Below the pieces are notes generated by a model. That model did not search any database. It had not been told where the DNA came from and was given only the letters and a program-made list of their open reading frames with translations. Shown here piece after piece: positions 45,201 to 56,910 of a DNA stretch of 64,000 nt. This stretch comes from Berberis thunbergii (Eukaryota; Streptophyta; Magnoliopsida; Ranunculales; Berberidaceae). The stretch spans positions 1 to 64,000 of the forward strand of contig QNQO01010696.1 of assembly GCA_003290165.1 (NCBI GenBank), written 5' to 3'. Each line of letters starts with the position of its first letter. The first letter of the stretch is position 1. The position numbers and the translations under genes are program-made.

Positions 45201-45972
45201 AAGTTTTCATGGGAGGTGGAGGCACTTGGATGTTTAGTGGCGAAAATGATATAGTCTTCGAGCATGGTTTGGTTAAAAATAATAAAAAGGTTAAACAACG
45301 CAATTTAAAAAAAAAAGTCCAAAAAAGGATATATATACACACTAAATTAAAAGTTTATTTCAGGAAGGTGGTTTACCTTTCTATGGTTCAGTATTAACTA
45401 AAGAAAAAGTTTATTAATTAAACTGTATACATCAACATGTGTGTTTAAATATTAAATAAGTGTGATTCTCATGTTCATTAGACTTATTTTTTCACCATTG
45501 ATCACAATATATAATGGTGAATTTGTGGTAGACCTCAAATTAACTTAAATTGAGGTGGTTGCCTTATGAATTTAAGTGGCATAAAATTCTATGCGACCAA
45601 ATATACCCTCATTGCCTAGATTTTTAAAAAAAAAAATCATTGGCCCTTATCTATTTATTTAATATATGCCCAAAGGATACAATGTTGTTGCCTAGCACCC
45701 ACATCGCCTCAACCATATAAGCACTCTCAAATATTGAACCAATCATTATCCTTTTTTCTCTAGTACACCTAGTCATACTGAACCATGTAAAAGCAAACCA
45801 CCTCTCTGAAATAAACTTTTAATTTAGTGTCTATATATATCCTTTTGGATTAAGTTATTTTTTTTAAACGATCATTTTATTTTTATTTTATTATTTTTTA
45901 ATCAAATCATGCTCGAAGCCTACATCAATTTTTCCACTTAGCATCTAGATCGCCTCCACCTATTATGAAACT
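45201..45972. repeat. Long inverted repeat (arms ~195 bp) with a tandemly repeated edge
   Basis: The left arm 45201-45395 and right arm 45774-45972 are diverged reverse complements, matching through ggtggaggc / gcctccacc, ttcgagcatgg / catgctcgaag and ctaaattaaaagtttatttca / tgaaataaacttttaattta. The right arm is followed by a ~75-bp duplication (45951-46100). A further direct copy of the right-arm sequence lies at about 46447-46640. A fold-back transposon is likely; no target duplication was found. Confidence 0.75.
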
Positions 45973-46100
45973 TGTTTCCATTATGTTACTCACCTCCATT
46001 TAGCATGGAGACTTTCTATCTAGGTCGCTTCCACCTGTCATGAAATTGTTTTCACTATGTTACTTCACCTCCACCTAGCACGAAGACTTTCTTTCACTCT

Positions 46101-46689
46101 GTTCTGGTCCATCTTATAAGCAGCTACATTCATATGGGGAAGACTGCACAGGCATTAAAGCCAGTATAGGGGCATGGTCTAAAATGTATGCTGAAGATAT
46201 TCCACCTTCGTGTGAGGCATTTGAGAAAGCCACAACAAGTTCAGTAAACTCTATCCAGCCTTTTCCAGATACGATCACTCCCTCGCCTATTATTACACAA
46301 AGTAAATCTTTGACCAATGAACCTCAAATTAGCTTAGATTTTGATGGTTCATTCATGAATTCCCATGATATATGATTTCATGCAACCAAATATACCCTTA
46401 TTATTATTATTTTGAATAATTGGCCCTTATCTATTTATTTAATTTCCCAGCACCCACATCACCTCCATCGCGTAAGCCCTCTCAAATATTGAACCAATCA
46501 TTGTCACTTTTTTTTTTTTCTAATATGCCAGTGACACTGAACTCTGTAAAGGCAAACCATCTTTTTATTTATTATTTTAATCAAACCATGCTCCAAGGCT
46601 ACATCATTTTTCCACTTAGCATCCAAGTCGCCTCAGCCACATTCAATTTCAAACGGCTAATCAATGGTGGAGCATGGGCTCCTAATTAG
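46101..46689. repeat. Diverged direct copy of the inverted-repeat arm
   Basis: gcacccacatcacctcc, ctctcaaatattgaaccaat and catgctccaaggctacatca repeat sequence from 45700-45960 at about 46447-46640. The phrase cccttatctatttatttaat occurs three times (about 45171, 45646, 46422). No gene is supported here. Confidence 0.6.
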
Positions 46690-46980
46690 GCAAAAAATAA
46701 AATAAAAATTTCAAATTGGTGATTCTTGAACCCACAACCTCTCACAAAAAGAGTAGATGTCTATCCAACTGAGCCATAATCTATGGAGTTTTTGACTAAA
46801 TAAGCCCGTCTTTATGTATCTGTATATTAGTTTGTTTTTTTTTTTTTTTTTTTTTTATGGCAACAAAATAATGTAGCCTTGGACATGGTCGGGTTAACCC
46901 TATGGGACAATGATGTAGCCCTCAAAAAATTTTCAATTAGCCTTCGGAGGACGTGAATTTAAAATAAATAAATAAATGGT
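46690..46980 (-). mobile_element. tRNA-derived SINE candidate
   Basis: On the minus strand, atggctcagttggatagaca (box A-like) is followed by gaggttgtgggttcaagaat (box B-like) at tRNA spacing (about 46795-46720). Downstream on the plus strand are a T run (46834-46856) and the phrases gtagcc and ccctatgggacaatgatgta shared with 1040-1070. It looks tRNA-derived rather than a working tRNA gene. Confidence 0.5.
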
Positions 46981-47167
46981 CAACAATCCAGTTTTTTTAT
47001 TTTTTTTTAAAAACTACAACGTATTTTAGAATTCGCTAAAAAGTCAATGTCTATCTAAACATGGAATTTAATTTGAAGACTTTCCCACTCTGGTTCGCAA
47101 ACCGAATGTGAATTTATGTTCCTATATATTCTTCTTCTTAGCAATTGCGCAAAACATCACTACAACC

Positions 47168-47298
47168 ATGCTACCTAAAGCACCACAAATTATTAATTCA
47201 CTTTTCTCAACATGTCTTCTTCTCTCTGTTATGTTTTACCCGACAAAAGCACAAAATCCTCCTGCTCGTTCTTGTCCCGCAGCTTCTTATTACACTAA
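47168..47298 (+). pseudogene. CRK-C: 5' end of a CRK cut by a PIF-type insertion
   Basis: From the ATG at 47168 the frame encodes a signal peptide (LLLSVMFYPTKAQ) and the start of the first DUF26 domain, SCPAASYYTKG, which aligns with NAGNRNYTKGSP of CRK-B and NTTSNYTRGSP of CRK-D. At the Thr-Lys codons a PIF-type terminus (taa then gggtgtgtttgg) begins. No remaining DUF26, membrane or kinase exon is found to the right before CRK-D, so the gene is reduced to about 43 codons. Confidence 0.85.
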
Positions 47299-47362
47299 GG
47301 GTGTGTTTGGTTGCATCCATTCCATGGGAATAAGAATCCTATTCCCACTTGGAATAGCATTA
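47299..47362. mobile_element. Tourist/PIF-type terminal fragment in CRK-C
   Basis: gggtgtgtttggttgcatcc follows a TAA in the CRK frame, and an imperfect short hairpin (ttccatgggaataag / ctattcccacttggaa) is present. A similar terminus (gggtatgtttggttgcatgg) lies at 20654 in the CACTA element. It is either a tiny MITE or the truncated edge of one. Confidence 0.55.
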
Positions 47363-49718
47363 AGGGTGTTTGTTTAAGAGTTTACTGGTGGGTGAGAGAT
47401 GCCAGCACGTGCCGCATATTCCCACCTTTGATGGGACTCGTACGCCTCGGCTCACCCAGGGAAAGCTTTTGGCGACCCTAAAATCTCTCGATTCTTCCCT
47501 CATCAGCCTCGCCTCTCTTCACATCAACTGAAGAAGTTTTTGCAAAAACATCAGGTATGTCTCTCGTCTTCTTCCCTCTCTATTTCTCGATCTCTACATG
47601 TTAAATCTCTCCACTGATCTCTCTACCGATCTCAGCTGGTGGTGTACTGGTGGTGTTGATGGAGGAGTTGAGAATCGAAGAGGAGCATAAGAGACTCACG
47701 AAGATCTCGTTCTCCTCGTCTCTGTGAAGGGCTGATCGAAGATCTCTTCTTCTCCATCGCATCAGAGGCTCGATCTCACCTCTTTCGAATATCTCTCATC
47801 TCTGCGATCTCCTCTCCTCCTCTGTGATCTCATCTCCGTGATCTCCTCTCCTCCTCTGTGACTCCATCGCATCAGAGACTCACGAATACCTCTGTGAGTT
47901 CATCTCTTTCAGTTCAATGAATTCCATTTTTTATTTTGTAATGTACAAGTATTTACCACAGATCTGATCATGGGTATGTTAGAAATTTCCAGTATGGAAC
48001 ATTGAACATGAACAACAGTACAGAAAATTTTGGTTAACTGTGTTTATGTGATCTTGGGTTTTGATTCTATGTTTTCATTTGTTTTGGAAAAAATACATTT
48101 GGTTTGATATTTACCTTGGCGAATAATGACTATGGTGTGTGATTTTGTTAGGAGGATTGGATTGCATGAAATTTTTGGGTTTTTTTCTTTTGAACTAATT
48201 TTGGTGTTTTGTTTTTGTAGCTTTTATTTCTGGGCTTTCCAGTTCCTAGAGCAAAATTTGGGAGTTATTATTCTCTTCCTGATTTGAAGGAAAGGTAAAT
48301 TTTGAACAAATTCATTGTTTTTTTTTTTTTACTGTGGGTTGGTTTGCTTTATCATTTCATATAATGATCACAATGGGTATTGGTTTCTCTTTATGGGGTT
48401 GAGATCCCTGGTCTTTTCTCTCATTTCATTGATTATGATCATTTCGTGCTTTTCCTCTTGGATTGGAAGAGTTTTTAATTTTTTTCATTGATTAAGAGAA
48501 ATGGGTTTTTATGGAATTCCTTTATGGTTGAAGAAGTATGGCAATGATTGAATGTTTTGGTCTTATGGACTTGTATTGTATGCATTTTGAGTGGTTTTAT
48601 TGCTCATTTTTGTTCAAGAAACCCCATAATTGAGATGATTCATTTTTTACAAATGAGGTAGTTCAATAGTTCCTGGTTTTCTTTATAGTCTGTGTGATGT
48701 ATAGAAACCCGTAGGCAGATCAGTTCCGGGGGTTTTATGAAGCAAAGGTATTAAGAGAAGAAATTATATGAACTTGGCATTAATTTGTGGGTATGTTATG
48801 TAGACAAGAGTTCCCATCACTTGTGGAAAAGCAATAGTGATCACACTCTAGACTCACTCATTCAACAATCCCACTGCCTATATTTCTTCATTCTCATCAG
48901 TCAATCACAAAATTTAGATCAAGTTAGCATGCAAAATCATGTTTTAGTACTTGGTATGGGTTTCACTGGATGGGTTGTGTAAAATCATGTTGGGTTGTTG
49001 TATCATGGTCTAAACCATAAGACAATAGATACCATGAACCTATCGTCTAGTTGTGGCCAGTAGGTAGGTAAGTCTTGTTAATTACCCAACTATCCACAGA
49101 TAAACCAGTGCCTTCAAATTACCAAAGAAATGGTTCCCAGCCACCATAACTAAGGGACAATAAGGAGCAAATGGTTATTGGAGATGTTGATCTAGCAATG
49201 ATAAATCTCATTATTGTTGCTTTGGCTAGATTAGGCATTCAATGTATCATAAATCAGAATTTTTATAACTTCTGAAGTTGGTGTTAATTAGGCACATAAT
49301 GGGATTTAGCTTTCCTGCTTCCAGCTTGTATTTGTGATCTAGTGTATGCCCCCTACCCCCTGCCACATATTACACATAAATCAATATGGATCCCCATGCT
49401 CTACATATGCTATGTTCTGTTTTATGCAGCTCCATGCATGCTCTACATAAATCAAATTTCGTTTTAGGCCTCATTTTGATTAAATCCCTTTGGGTCTTGT
49501 CATCTTAATTTTTAAATTTTCAAGAGATAGAAAACCTAAAATAATACTAGAAAGCCAAAAATTTGATAACAATTTTTTTTTTAAATTTCCCAAAAGTGAT
49601 CTTATTTTTTAGGATCAAATTTAAAAAAATGGTAGCGTAGACTTTGTTATCTGCATGGACTATGTCTCCACACTGTATATTAAATATATTAAAAATTTCG
49701 TGACATTGACACTGTTTA

Positions 49719-51110
49719 TTGATGAATGTATGTATGTTTCATCATCATCTCTTACAGTGTTATACAATGCGAATTTTAATTGAGCGACGACGAAGGCTAG
49801 TTCAGATGTTTATGCTCTCCATAATGACGATGATCATGTATAGGAGAAGACACATTCCTAGAATGTTAATTGTCAACCGAGATGAAGAAAGACGTTCTAT
49901 GTTGAAAAGAATGTATCGTGAGAGTGATCGTTTATGCCATGAACAACTTAGAATGAAGCGAAGCATATTCTTGAGGTTATGTTCTCGCTTACGTGGGTAT
50001 GGGTTAAGAAATAGTCGTCATTTGGATGTTGAAGAGCAAGTAGCTTTGTTTCTCAACACTGTTGGACATGATAAGCGTAATCGAAGCTCGTGTTTCGGGT
50101 TCCTTCGCTCTGGCCACACTGTTAGTATTTACTTTCATCGTGTGTTATCTTCGATACTAAGATTACACAACGATATTGTCAAACCTGCTACAGAAGCAAA
50201 CTCCCCAGCTGATGGTGGGAGTCACCGTAGTTGGCATCATCATTTTCAGGTTAGATTGAAATTACTTTAGAAATTAAACTAGTAATATTATTTTACCAGT
50301 AATATTTAACTAGTTACATTTCATATAGGATGCTGTAGGTGCAATAGATGGCACTCATGTCAAAGCCACTGTCGCCGAAGCAGATCAAGCTAGATATCGT
50401 AACAGACTTAATTTCATTTCCCAAAATGTGCTTGTTGCTTGCACATTTGATATGAAGTTCACTTACGTGCTTGCTGGGTGGGAAGGGTCGGCTCATGATG
50501 GTCGACTCCTTCGAAGTGCCGTGAGTCGCAACGGGAGTCGTTTAACTGTGCCTAATGGTATGTTAATATAAAAGATTTTATCTAAGTTTATAATAATATA
50601 ATAACTTAATACTAATATTGTATCATTTTTAAATGTATAGGTAAATATTATCTAGCTGATGTTGGATTCCCACTAGTACCAAAATTGTTGACACCGTATC
50701 GCGGTACACGATATCACCTTCGCGATGTTGCTGGTCAACGCCCAACAAATGAAAAGGAATTATTCAATTTTCGCCACTCATCACTTCGAACGGTTGTCGA
50801 ACGAACTATTGGTTTGTTGAAGAAGAGGTTTGCATATCTTAGGCACCATCCATATCATGATATTGATACCCAGGCAAAAGTGGTACTAGCATGTTCTGCG
50901 ATTCATAACTTCCTTCGTGAAGGAGATCCTGATGACCATTGTAGCGATGACGAATCTGAAGAGAGTGAAGAAGAGGAAGAAGATGAAGATGAAGATGAAG
51001 ATGAAGATGAAGAAGAAGAATCTATTATTATTGCTAGGACACCTGAGTGGACAAACAATAGAAATCAAATGGCTATGAGGATGTGGGATGTTAGAAAAGA
51101 CGAACCTTAA
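49719..51110 (+). CDS. HARBI1-like DDE transposase of PIF/Harbinger
   Basis: Exons 49719-50249, 50329-50557 and 50641-51110 join with GT-AG introns and matching phases to give a 409-residue protein. The N-terminal part contains a basic region and a helix-turn-helix-like segment (SIFLRLCSRLRGYGLRNSR, VEEQVALFLNTVGH). The DDE catalytic residues are all present: AIDGTHV (Asp), YLADVGFP (Asp) and VVERTIGLLKKRF (Glu). The C-terminus is a strongly acidic tail of alternating Asp and Glu. No stop or frameshift interrupts it. Harbinger transposases cut the element at TWA targets with a Myb-like partner. The start codon is uncertain; an internal Met is possible. Confidence 0.85.
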
Positions 51111-53054
51111 AATTATATTTGTATTTGTTCTTGATTAGAAGATATCAAATGTTGCTTTCTCTATGTGACTGTGGTCATACATGTTGTCTCCTAATAATAT
51201 TTCTACTCTCAACTTAAATTACATTTGATATCACTGTTTTATATCACAGATTTCTATAATATGAATTGGTTACCTGTATTAAAAATGTTTTGTTTGGATG
51301 GATTGAAGATTGTATTTATTTATCACTGGCGTCCCTATTGATATTATAGCGTTTATAATCAATTGGGAGAGTACTGACACTGTTTCTGCATTAACTTCTT
51401 TTCCAATTCACAGAAAGAAAGAAAGAAAGAGAAAGAAATATCAGTCATTTCTCATTGAAAAAGCTGCAAGTAATGGTAAGCTTGCATTGCATTAGAGGAG
51501 ATGACCAATGGGTGAGACTGAATTCTTCCATTTATAAACACTTATAGGCTGATTTCATTCTCTGCTATCAGGAGGAGCACTGTTGAAACTTGGAAGTACC
51601 TGTAAGGTGAGAAAATAAGGTTATATGTAGCAGGACTGTATTCGACAAGAATTACCTACATCCCTTCATTATTATGAATGGTGAAAACTTTCAAAGATTT
51701 TACAACACCACAAAAAGAAGAAACAAAGTAAAGGACAACAGAGGAGTGGCTTATGTGATAACATTAACATTAACATTAACATTAACATCCCTATTTATGT
51801 TGTACTTCAAGCAGTACACTACTACTTCTTCCACATATGGTTGAGGTGCAAACAGGTCTGGTTTTAACTTTCAAGGGATGTTTTTGCACATGGTGGTCTA
51901 ATAGAACCATGAACTAGGGTCCCTTGAGTAGAACATACCAACCAGTTGTCCACTCACTATTTATGTCTTTTGGATTTGAAATTTACCATTCATCTGTGCC
52001 TATTGATATTATAGCGTTTATAATCAATTGGGAGAGTACTGACACTGTTTCTGCATTAACTTCTTTTCCAATTCATGTTGCATTCGAAGATTTTTATTTA
52101 TTTATTCTTGTTTGTTATTTATTTCTGTTTTGAATTTGGGGTCACTTGATGATACGTACATTTGAATCGCAGTGTTGGATTTTTTTTTAAAGTGATAAAC
52201 ATAAAATTTTTCCTGCTTATTCAAGTATTTGAAATGTTGGTAGTTTGAAAATTTTCCATCCATGAAGGCCGCAGCAGGCTTTGAGGTTACAGTTCAAATC
52301 AAATTATGAATGCACACAAATAATGTTTTTCTGAAATGAACTGTGGTTACTGCATTTATGCTCTGATTCAGCTTTGGAATTCAATCCTTTTCATTATGCA
52401 GTATCCCATACAAATTCAGTTTGATTAGAGATTATGTCCATCACAAATGTTATCTGGGCTAGTATGTGCTTATAAGCATATCTGGGTAATGAAAAACTCT
52501 TTCCTTGAACTTCTGTTTTCTGCCGTGGCTTATTCATTTCAGACACCCTCATATTACTCTCTGTCAATGCACCCCCACTCAAGTATTTTCCCTACTCTGT
52601 CCTACCATGTTTCCATAAACATCAGTCTGTAGATAGCTACAGAGCACAGCACAGCACAGAGTTGAGCAGCCACACTGACACTGCAGATGCACTGCAAAGC
52701 AGTAGAAGCATTGCAGTGGAGCGCACAACAGGTTTGGGTTGGGAACAAGTATACTTTCATATGGACTGCTTGGATGTGGTGCAAGTGTCATCTTAATTGG
52801 TCTCGTTCTTTGTTTAATTATACCTGAATTTGAAGATTTATTATGTCCTTCACTAGAGACTTATGTTCATTTGGCAGTTTTATTCACTAAAACATTTGCA
52901 AGTGTCATCTTAATTGGCGAAATAAAAAGTTAACAAACATTTGGCAGTTACTAAAACATGTTCCTTCACTAGATACTTATGTTCATTTGGTAATTGATAT
53001 CTATTAGTATATGTTTCACTTGCTTTTGATAATTGATAAGTTATCTTTGTAGGT
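51111..53054 (+). other. PIF/Harbinger spacer with an 84-bp direct repeat
   Basis: An almost identical segment of about 84 bp (cctattgatattatagcgtt ... ttcttttccaattca) occurs at 51332-51411 and again near 51996-52075. Also present are a (gaaa)n run at 51413-51440, a (taacat)n run at 51757-51788, and a local duplication of tcactaga-acttatgttcattt (about 52850 and 52965). No gene is supported in this spacer. Confidence 0.65.
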
Positions 53055-53369
53055 ATGGCATCCAAATTACAATGGAGTGATTCGATGGATTTGGTTTTGA
53101 TTAGAACATTGGTGGATGAGAGTAATACCGGAGGAAAAAAAGCGGATAATGGGTGGAAGTCCAGCGCACTAGAGTGCGTGGTGGAAGAAATTAAGAAATC
53201 TCACAATATGGTAATTACCCACGATCATGTCCGGTCGAGGCTGAAGACCTTCAAGAAGCAATATTTGGCAGTCCGAGAAGTTCACAAGCAAAGTGGGTTT
53301 GGATTCGACTATAGTAGCGGACTCATCACTGCAGACATCGAAGTGTGGGAAGACTATGTTGCGGTAAGC
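53055..53369 (+). pseudogene. Truncated Myb/SANT-like partner gene of PIF/Harbinger
   Basis: Starting MASKLQWSDSMDLVL, the protein has the trihelix-type Myb/SANT-like domain of PIF ORF1 proteins: WKSSALECVVEEIKKSHN, HVRSRLKTFKKQYLAVREV, then GFGFDYSSGLI and VWEDYV. Family members continue another 150 or more residues. Here similarity ends at about 53369; gcg|gtaagc could be a splice donor, but Copia-2 sequence follows within 20 bp. The protein would help the transposase bind terminal DNA and enter the nucleus. It is probably non-functional. Confidence 0.85.
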
Positions 53370-53384
53370 TTTCTTAAGCATGGT

Positions 53385-55010
53385 TCAATATGGTTCAAGG
53401 ATAGCGGGAAACTTCTGATAATGTAATCCGAGGTTCTTAGTCCTCTTCAGGTACCTCATGACCCGTTCAATTGCATGCCAATGCTCTATACTAGGTCTAC
53501 TTGTAAATCTGCATAGTAATCCAACAGCGTAAGCTATGTCGGGTCTAGTGCAATCGGTAGCATATCTAAGACTACCAATGATGCTCGCATACTCAGATTG
53601 TTTAACACCGTCACCGGTATTCTTGAACAACTTTACACTAGAGTCATAAGGAATACATGCAGGTTTACATTCAGAGTAATTATATTTATTTAGGATCTTC
53701 TCGATATAGTGTGATTGATCCAAAGAAATTCCCTTTTCAGACCTAGTAATCTTGATACCAAGGATTACACTCGCTTCTCCAAGGTCTTTCATATCAAAGT
53801 TTGCACACAATAAAGCTTTCACTTTATTCACGGCATGGATATTAGAACCAAAGATAAGTAAGTCATCCACATACAGACATATTATAGTGCAAATGCCATT
53901 TTCAGCTTTATAGTAAATGCATTTGTCACTTTCGTTTACTTTAAATTCATGTGCGATGACAAGGTTATCAAATTTTTCATGTCATTGTTTTGGAGCTTGT
54001 TTCAAACCGTAAAGTGACTTATCTAGTTTGCAAACTTTATGTTCTTGTCCTGGAATAACAAAACCTTCAGGTTGGTCCATGTAAATTTATTTTTCCAAAT
54101 CGCCATTAAGAAACGCAGTCTTAACGTCCATTTGGTGCAAAACTAGGTTATGTATTGCAGCAAAAGAAATTAACACTCGAATAGATGTAATTCTGGTTAC
54201 AGGAGAATATGTGTCAAAGAAATCAACATTTTCTCTCTGTCTATACCTTTTGGCTACGAGACGAGCCTTGAACTTGTCAACATTCCCATCGGGTTTCAAT
54301 TTCTTCTTAAATACCCATTTACATCCTATTGTCTTACAACCAGGTGGCAAATCAACTAAGTGCCAGGTTCTGTTAGACTCAAGAGAATACATTTCATCAT
54401 CGATAGCCTCTTCCCAAAAATTGGCATCTATAGAGGATAGAGCCTCTTGAAAACTAAGGGGATCCTCTTCGACTGAAAAGACATAGTAATCGGGGCCAAA
54501 GTTTTTAGAAGTTCGTTTTCGTTTACTTCTTCTTGGCTCAGATTCTGTGGCTTTATCAGTTTCATTAACTCTGATCAAGGGTACGTTATTTGAGGATGTA
54601 CCCCCACTATTCCTTGAAACAAAAAGAAATTTATCTTCATAAAAGTCAACGTCATTTGATTCTATAATAACTTGATCTTTAATATTATAGAATCTATAAG
54701 CTTTGCTGTTCATGGCATATTCTATGAATACACATTCATATGCCCTACTAGCAAGCTTGTTCCTTTTAGGATCAGAAATTCTAACATAAGCTAAACAACC
54801 CCAAGTTTTCAAATAAGACAGGTTTGGTTGTCTATTTTTCAGAATCTCATATGGGGATGTTTTACTTTTCGATTTGAGGACTCTATTTAGCACATAACAG
54901 ACTGTCAAGATGATTTCTCCCCACCAGTGCGATGCAGCACCGGAGTTAAGCATTATGGCAACTACTAACTCGGTAAGAGTTCTATTTTTCCTTTCAGCTT
55001 TGCCATTCAT
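53385..55010 (-). pseudogene. Copia-2 integrase end and reverse transcriptase
   Basis: The frame 55010-54087 shows the integrase Glu region (MNGKAERKNRTLTEL), then RT motifs CKWVFKKKLKPDG, KARLVAKRYRQRENVDFF, YSPVTRITSIRVL and LHQMDVKTAFLNGDL. Stops near 54085 and 53985 break it. The next frame carries the catalytic YVDDLLIFGSN, GIKITRSEKGISLDQ and YLKRTKNLGL. Sequence identity to Copia consensus motifs looks higher than in Copia-1, suggesting a younger copy, but it is inactive. Confidence 0.88.
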
Positions 55011-55066
55011 CTCAGGAGAATATGGTGCAGTTGTTTCATGAATAATTCCTTGAGAATTATAGAACT

Positions 55067-55905
55067 CTACGAAAGTACTGCTATCATATTCAGTGCCTCT
55101 ATCACTCCTAAGTCTCTTAATCTTTCTATTATATTGATTTTCAACTTCAGTAAAAAATAATTTAAATCACTTTTATTTTTCATTAAATAAACAAAAGTAT
55201 AATCAGAACAGTCATCAATAAACGTAATAAAATAACGTTTTCCATTTCTAGTCAAGATACCATCAAGTTCACATATATCTGAGTGTATCAAATCTAAAGG
55301 TTCATATTCTCTAACTACAGATTTATGTGGTGTTTTGGTTATCTTAGATTGACTACAATAGTTGCACTTTTCAAAGTCATTTAAGGACAATTTTGGAATT
55401 AGTCCTAAGTTACTCATGTTTTTAATAATACGTTTATTAACATGACAAAGTCTAGCATGCCAGATATTAAAAGTGCACAACATGTAAGCAGAACTAGAAA
55501 TTTTATTCACTTCAACATTTAACTTAAACATTCCATCAGTAGCATACCCTTTCCCCACAAATACATTATTCTTTGTGATGGTATATAAATCAGCCCCTAT
55601 AATTTCAGTAAACTCAGCCTTGTTCAGAAGAAAACCAGATACTAGATTCTTTCTCATCTCTGGAGTATGCAAGACGTCTTTCAGGATAACTGTCTTTCCA
55701 GAGGTAAACTTCAGTTCTACTGTTCCAGTTCCAGCAACTATAGTGGAGTGGGAATCACCCAACAACACTTTTTTGTCCTCAGCTTCAGAATAGGACTTGA
55801 ACATTTCTCGATCATAGCAGACGTACATGTCGAGAAGCACTAGTGTCGACCCACCATCCCTCGGATCCACCAACAAAATTGATTTCAGAGATCATGGCAA
55901 TAAGT
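55067..55905 (-). pseudogene. Copia-2 protease and integrase core
   Basis: The protease motif appears as WVDTSASRHV, so the usual Asp-Ser-Gly is Asp-Thr-Ser. One frame change later the reading frame 55876-55067 gives LKDVLHTPEMRKNLVS, then IWHARLCHVNKRIIKNM and CNYCSQSK (integrase HHCC finger), DLIHSDICELDG (first Asp) and TFIDDCSDYTFVYLMK. A frameshift near 55085 hides the second Asp region. Confidence 0.85.
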
Positions 55906-56837
55906 TGGTCTTCGGTTAGGTTCGCCTGAGGTGCAGGGCGAGATCCATTCCGGTAGTTCCTGGCCATATGCCCTGGCCTACCACAGGTGTAGCAAAGGAA
56001 CTGTGCTGAATCATTCTTGGAGGGATGTTTCTGTCCATTCTGATTTCGCGGAGGATTCTGATTCTGATGGTTGCGGTTCTGATTGTTTCGGTTCTGCTGG
56101 TTCCGATTTTGATGGTTCCGGTTTTTATTGTTATTCTGATTTTTCATTGTCTTTCCATTGGGTTTCAGAGAAACAGGGGTAGACTTCTTATGGTTTGAAA
56201 TAATCAAAACTTCCTCTTTCTGATCTTGTTTCCTGGCTTCCTCCTCAATATGAAGTCGGGTTATCAGGCTTTCTAGGGAAAACTCTTTAGTTTTATGCCT
56301 AAGGACATTCTTAAAATCTTTCCAGCTAGGGGGCAATTTGTCTATCACAACAGCTACTTGAAATTGCTCATCTAAAGTCATTCCCTCAGATATAATTTCA
56401 TGAGCAATCTTTTGAAGCTCGTGTGATTGGGTTTCCACAGACTTATCATCAGTCATTTGAAATTTCAGATAGCGATTGACAGCATATTTCTTTGTGCCAG
56501 CCTCCTCAGTGTCATATTTCTTTCTAAGGGCTTTTCAAATATCGTTTGCAGTTTGTTCAGAACAGTAATAATCATAAAGATCACCAGACAAACCATTAAG
56601 GATAAATTTTTTACATAAAAAATCATTTTCAATCCAACGGTCTAATTCTTTAGTTTGGGTTTCAGTAGGTTCAGCAGGCATTATTGGTTTTTCAGTATCA
56701 CAAACATATGCAACCTTTTGTGTTGTTAGAAAAAACAGCATCTTTTGTCTCCATCTTTTAAAGTGTTGGCCCTCAAAACAAAAGGGTCTATTAAGATCTT
56801 TTGCAGCAATTTCAGTAATTGAATTCATGGCAGACAT
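55812..56837 (-). pseudogene. Copia-2 gag with premature stop and altered zinc knuckle
   Basis: The frame starts MSAMNSITEIAAKDLNRPF at 56837 and shows FEGQHFKRWRQKMLFFL of Copia gag. A TGA at about 56535 interrupts it. The frame resumes at 56456 with the rest of the gag core (DEQFQVAVVIDKLPPSWKDF) and an Asn/Gln/Arg-rich stretch from repeated ggttctgatt-type units. The knuckle reads CYTCGRPGHMARNY, with Tyr in place of the last Cys. Confidence 0.88.
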
Positions 56838-56910
56838 AGAAACTCATCTTAAAATTGTTGAAAAATATGCTGTAAATTCGAAATAAAAGAAGGAACGATG
56901 ATACCAATTT

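Larger units (their letters stand above)
47363..53384 (+). mobile_element. PIF/Harbinger element, right end lost
   Basis: A second PIF-type terminus (tta then agggtgtttgtttaagag) starts here. It contains the two genes expected of PIF/Harbinger: a DDE transposase and a Myb/SANT-like protein. The Myb gene is broken off near 53370-53384 and joined to a truncated Copia element; no opposite terminus (complement of agggtgtttg) was found to the right. The left edge is placed by the terminus only. The 5' region (47380-49718) holds leader/intron-like sequence with a ctctgtgatctc repeat patch (47780-47890). Confidence 0.7.

Noticed and set aside
46720..46800. Minus-strand tRNA gene
   Set aside because: Box A-like and box B-like motifs are present, but I could not pair a proper acceptor stem; a tRNA-derived SINE fits better.
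53055..53426. Full-length Myb/trihelix transcription factor of the host
   Set aside because: Its position beside a Harbinger transposase and its domain type mark it as the PIF partner ORF, and it is cut by Copia sequence.
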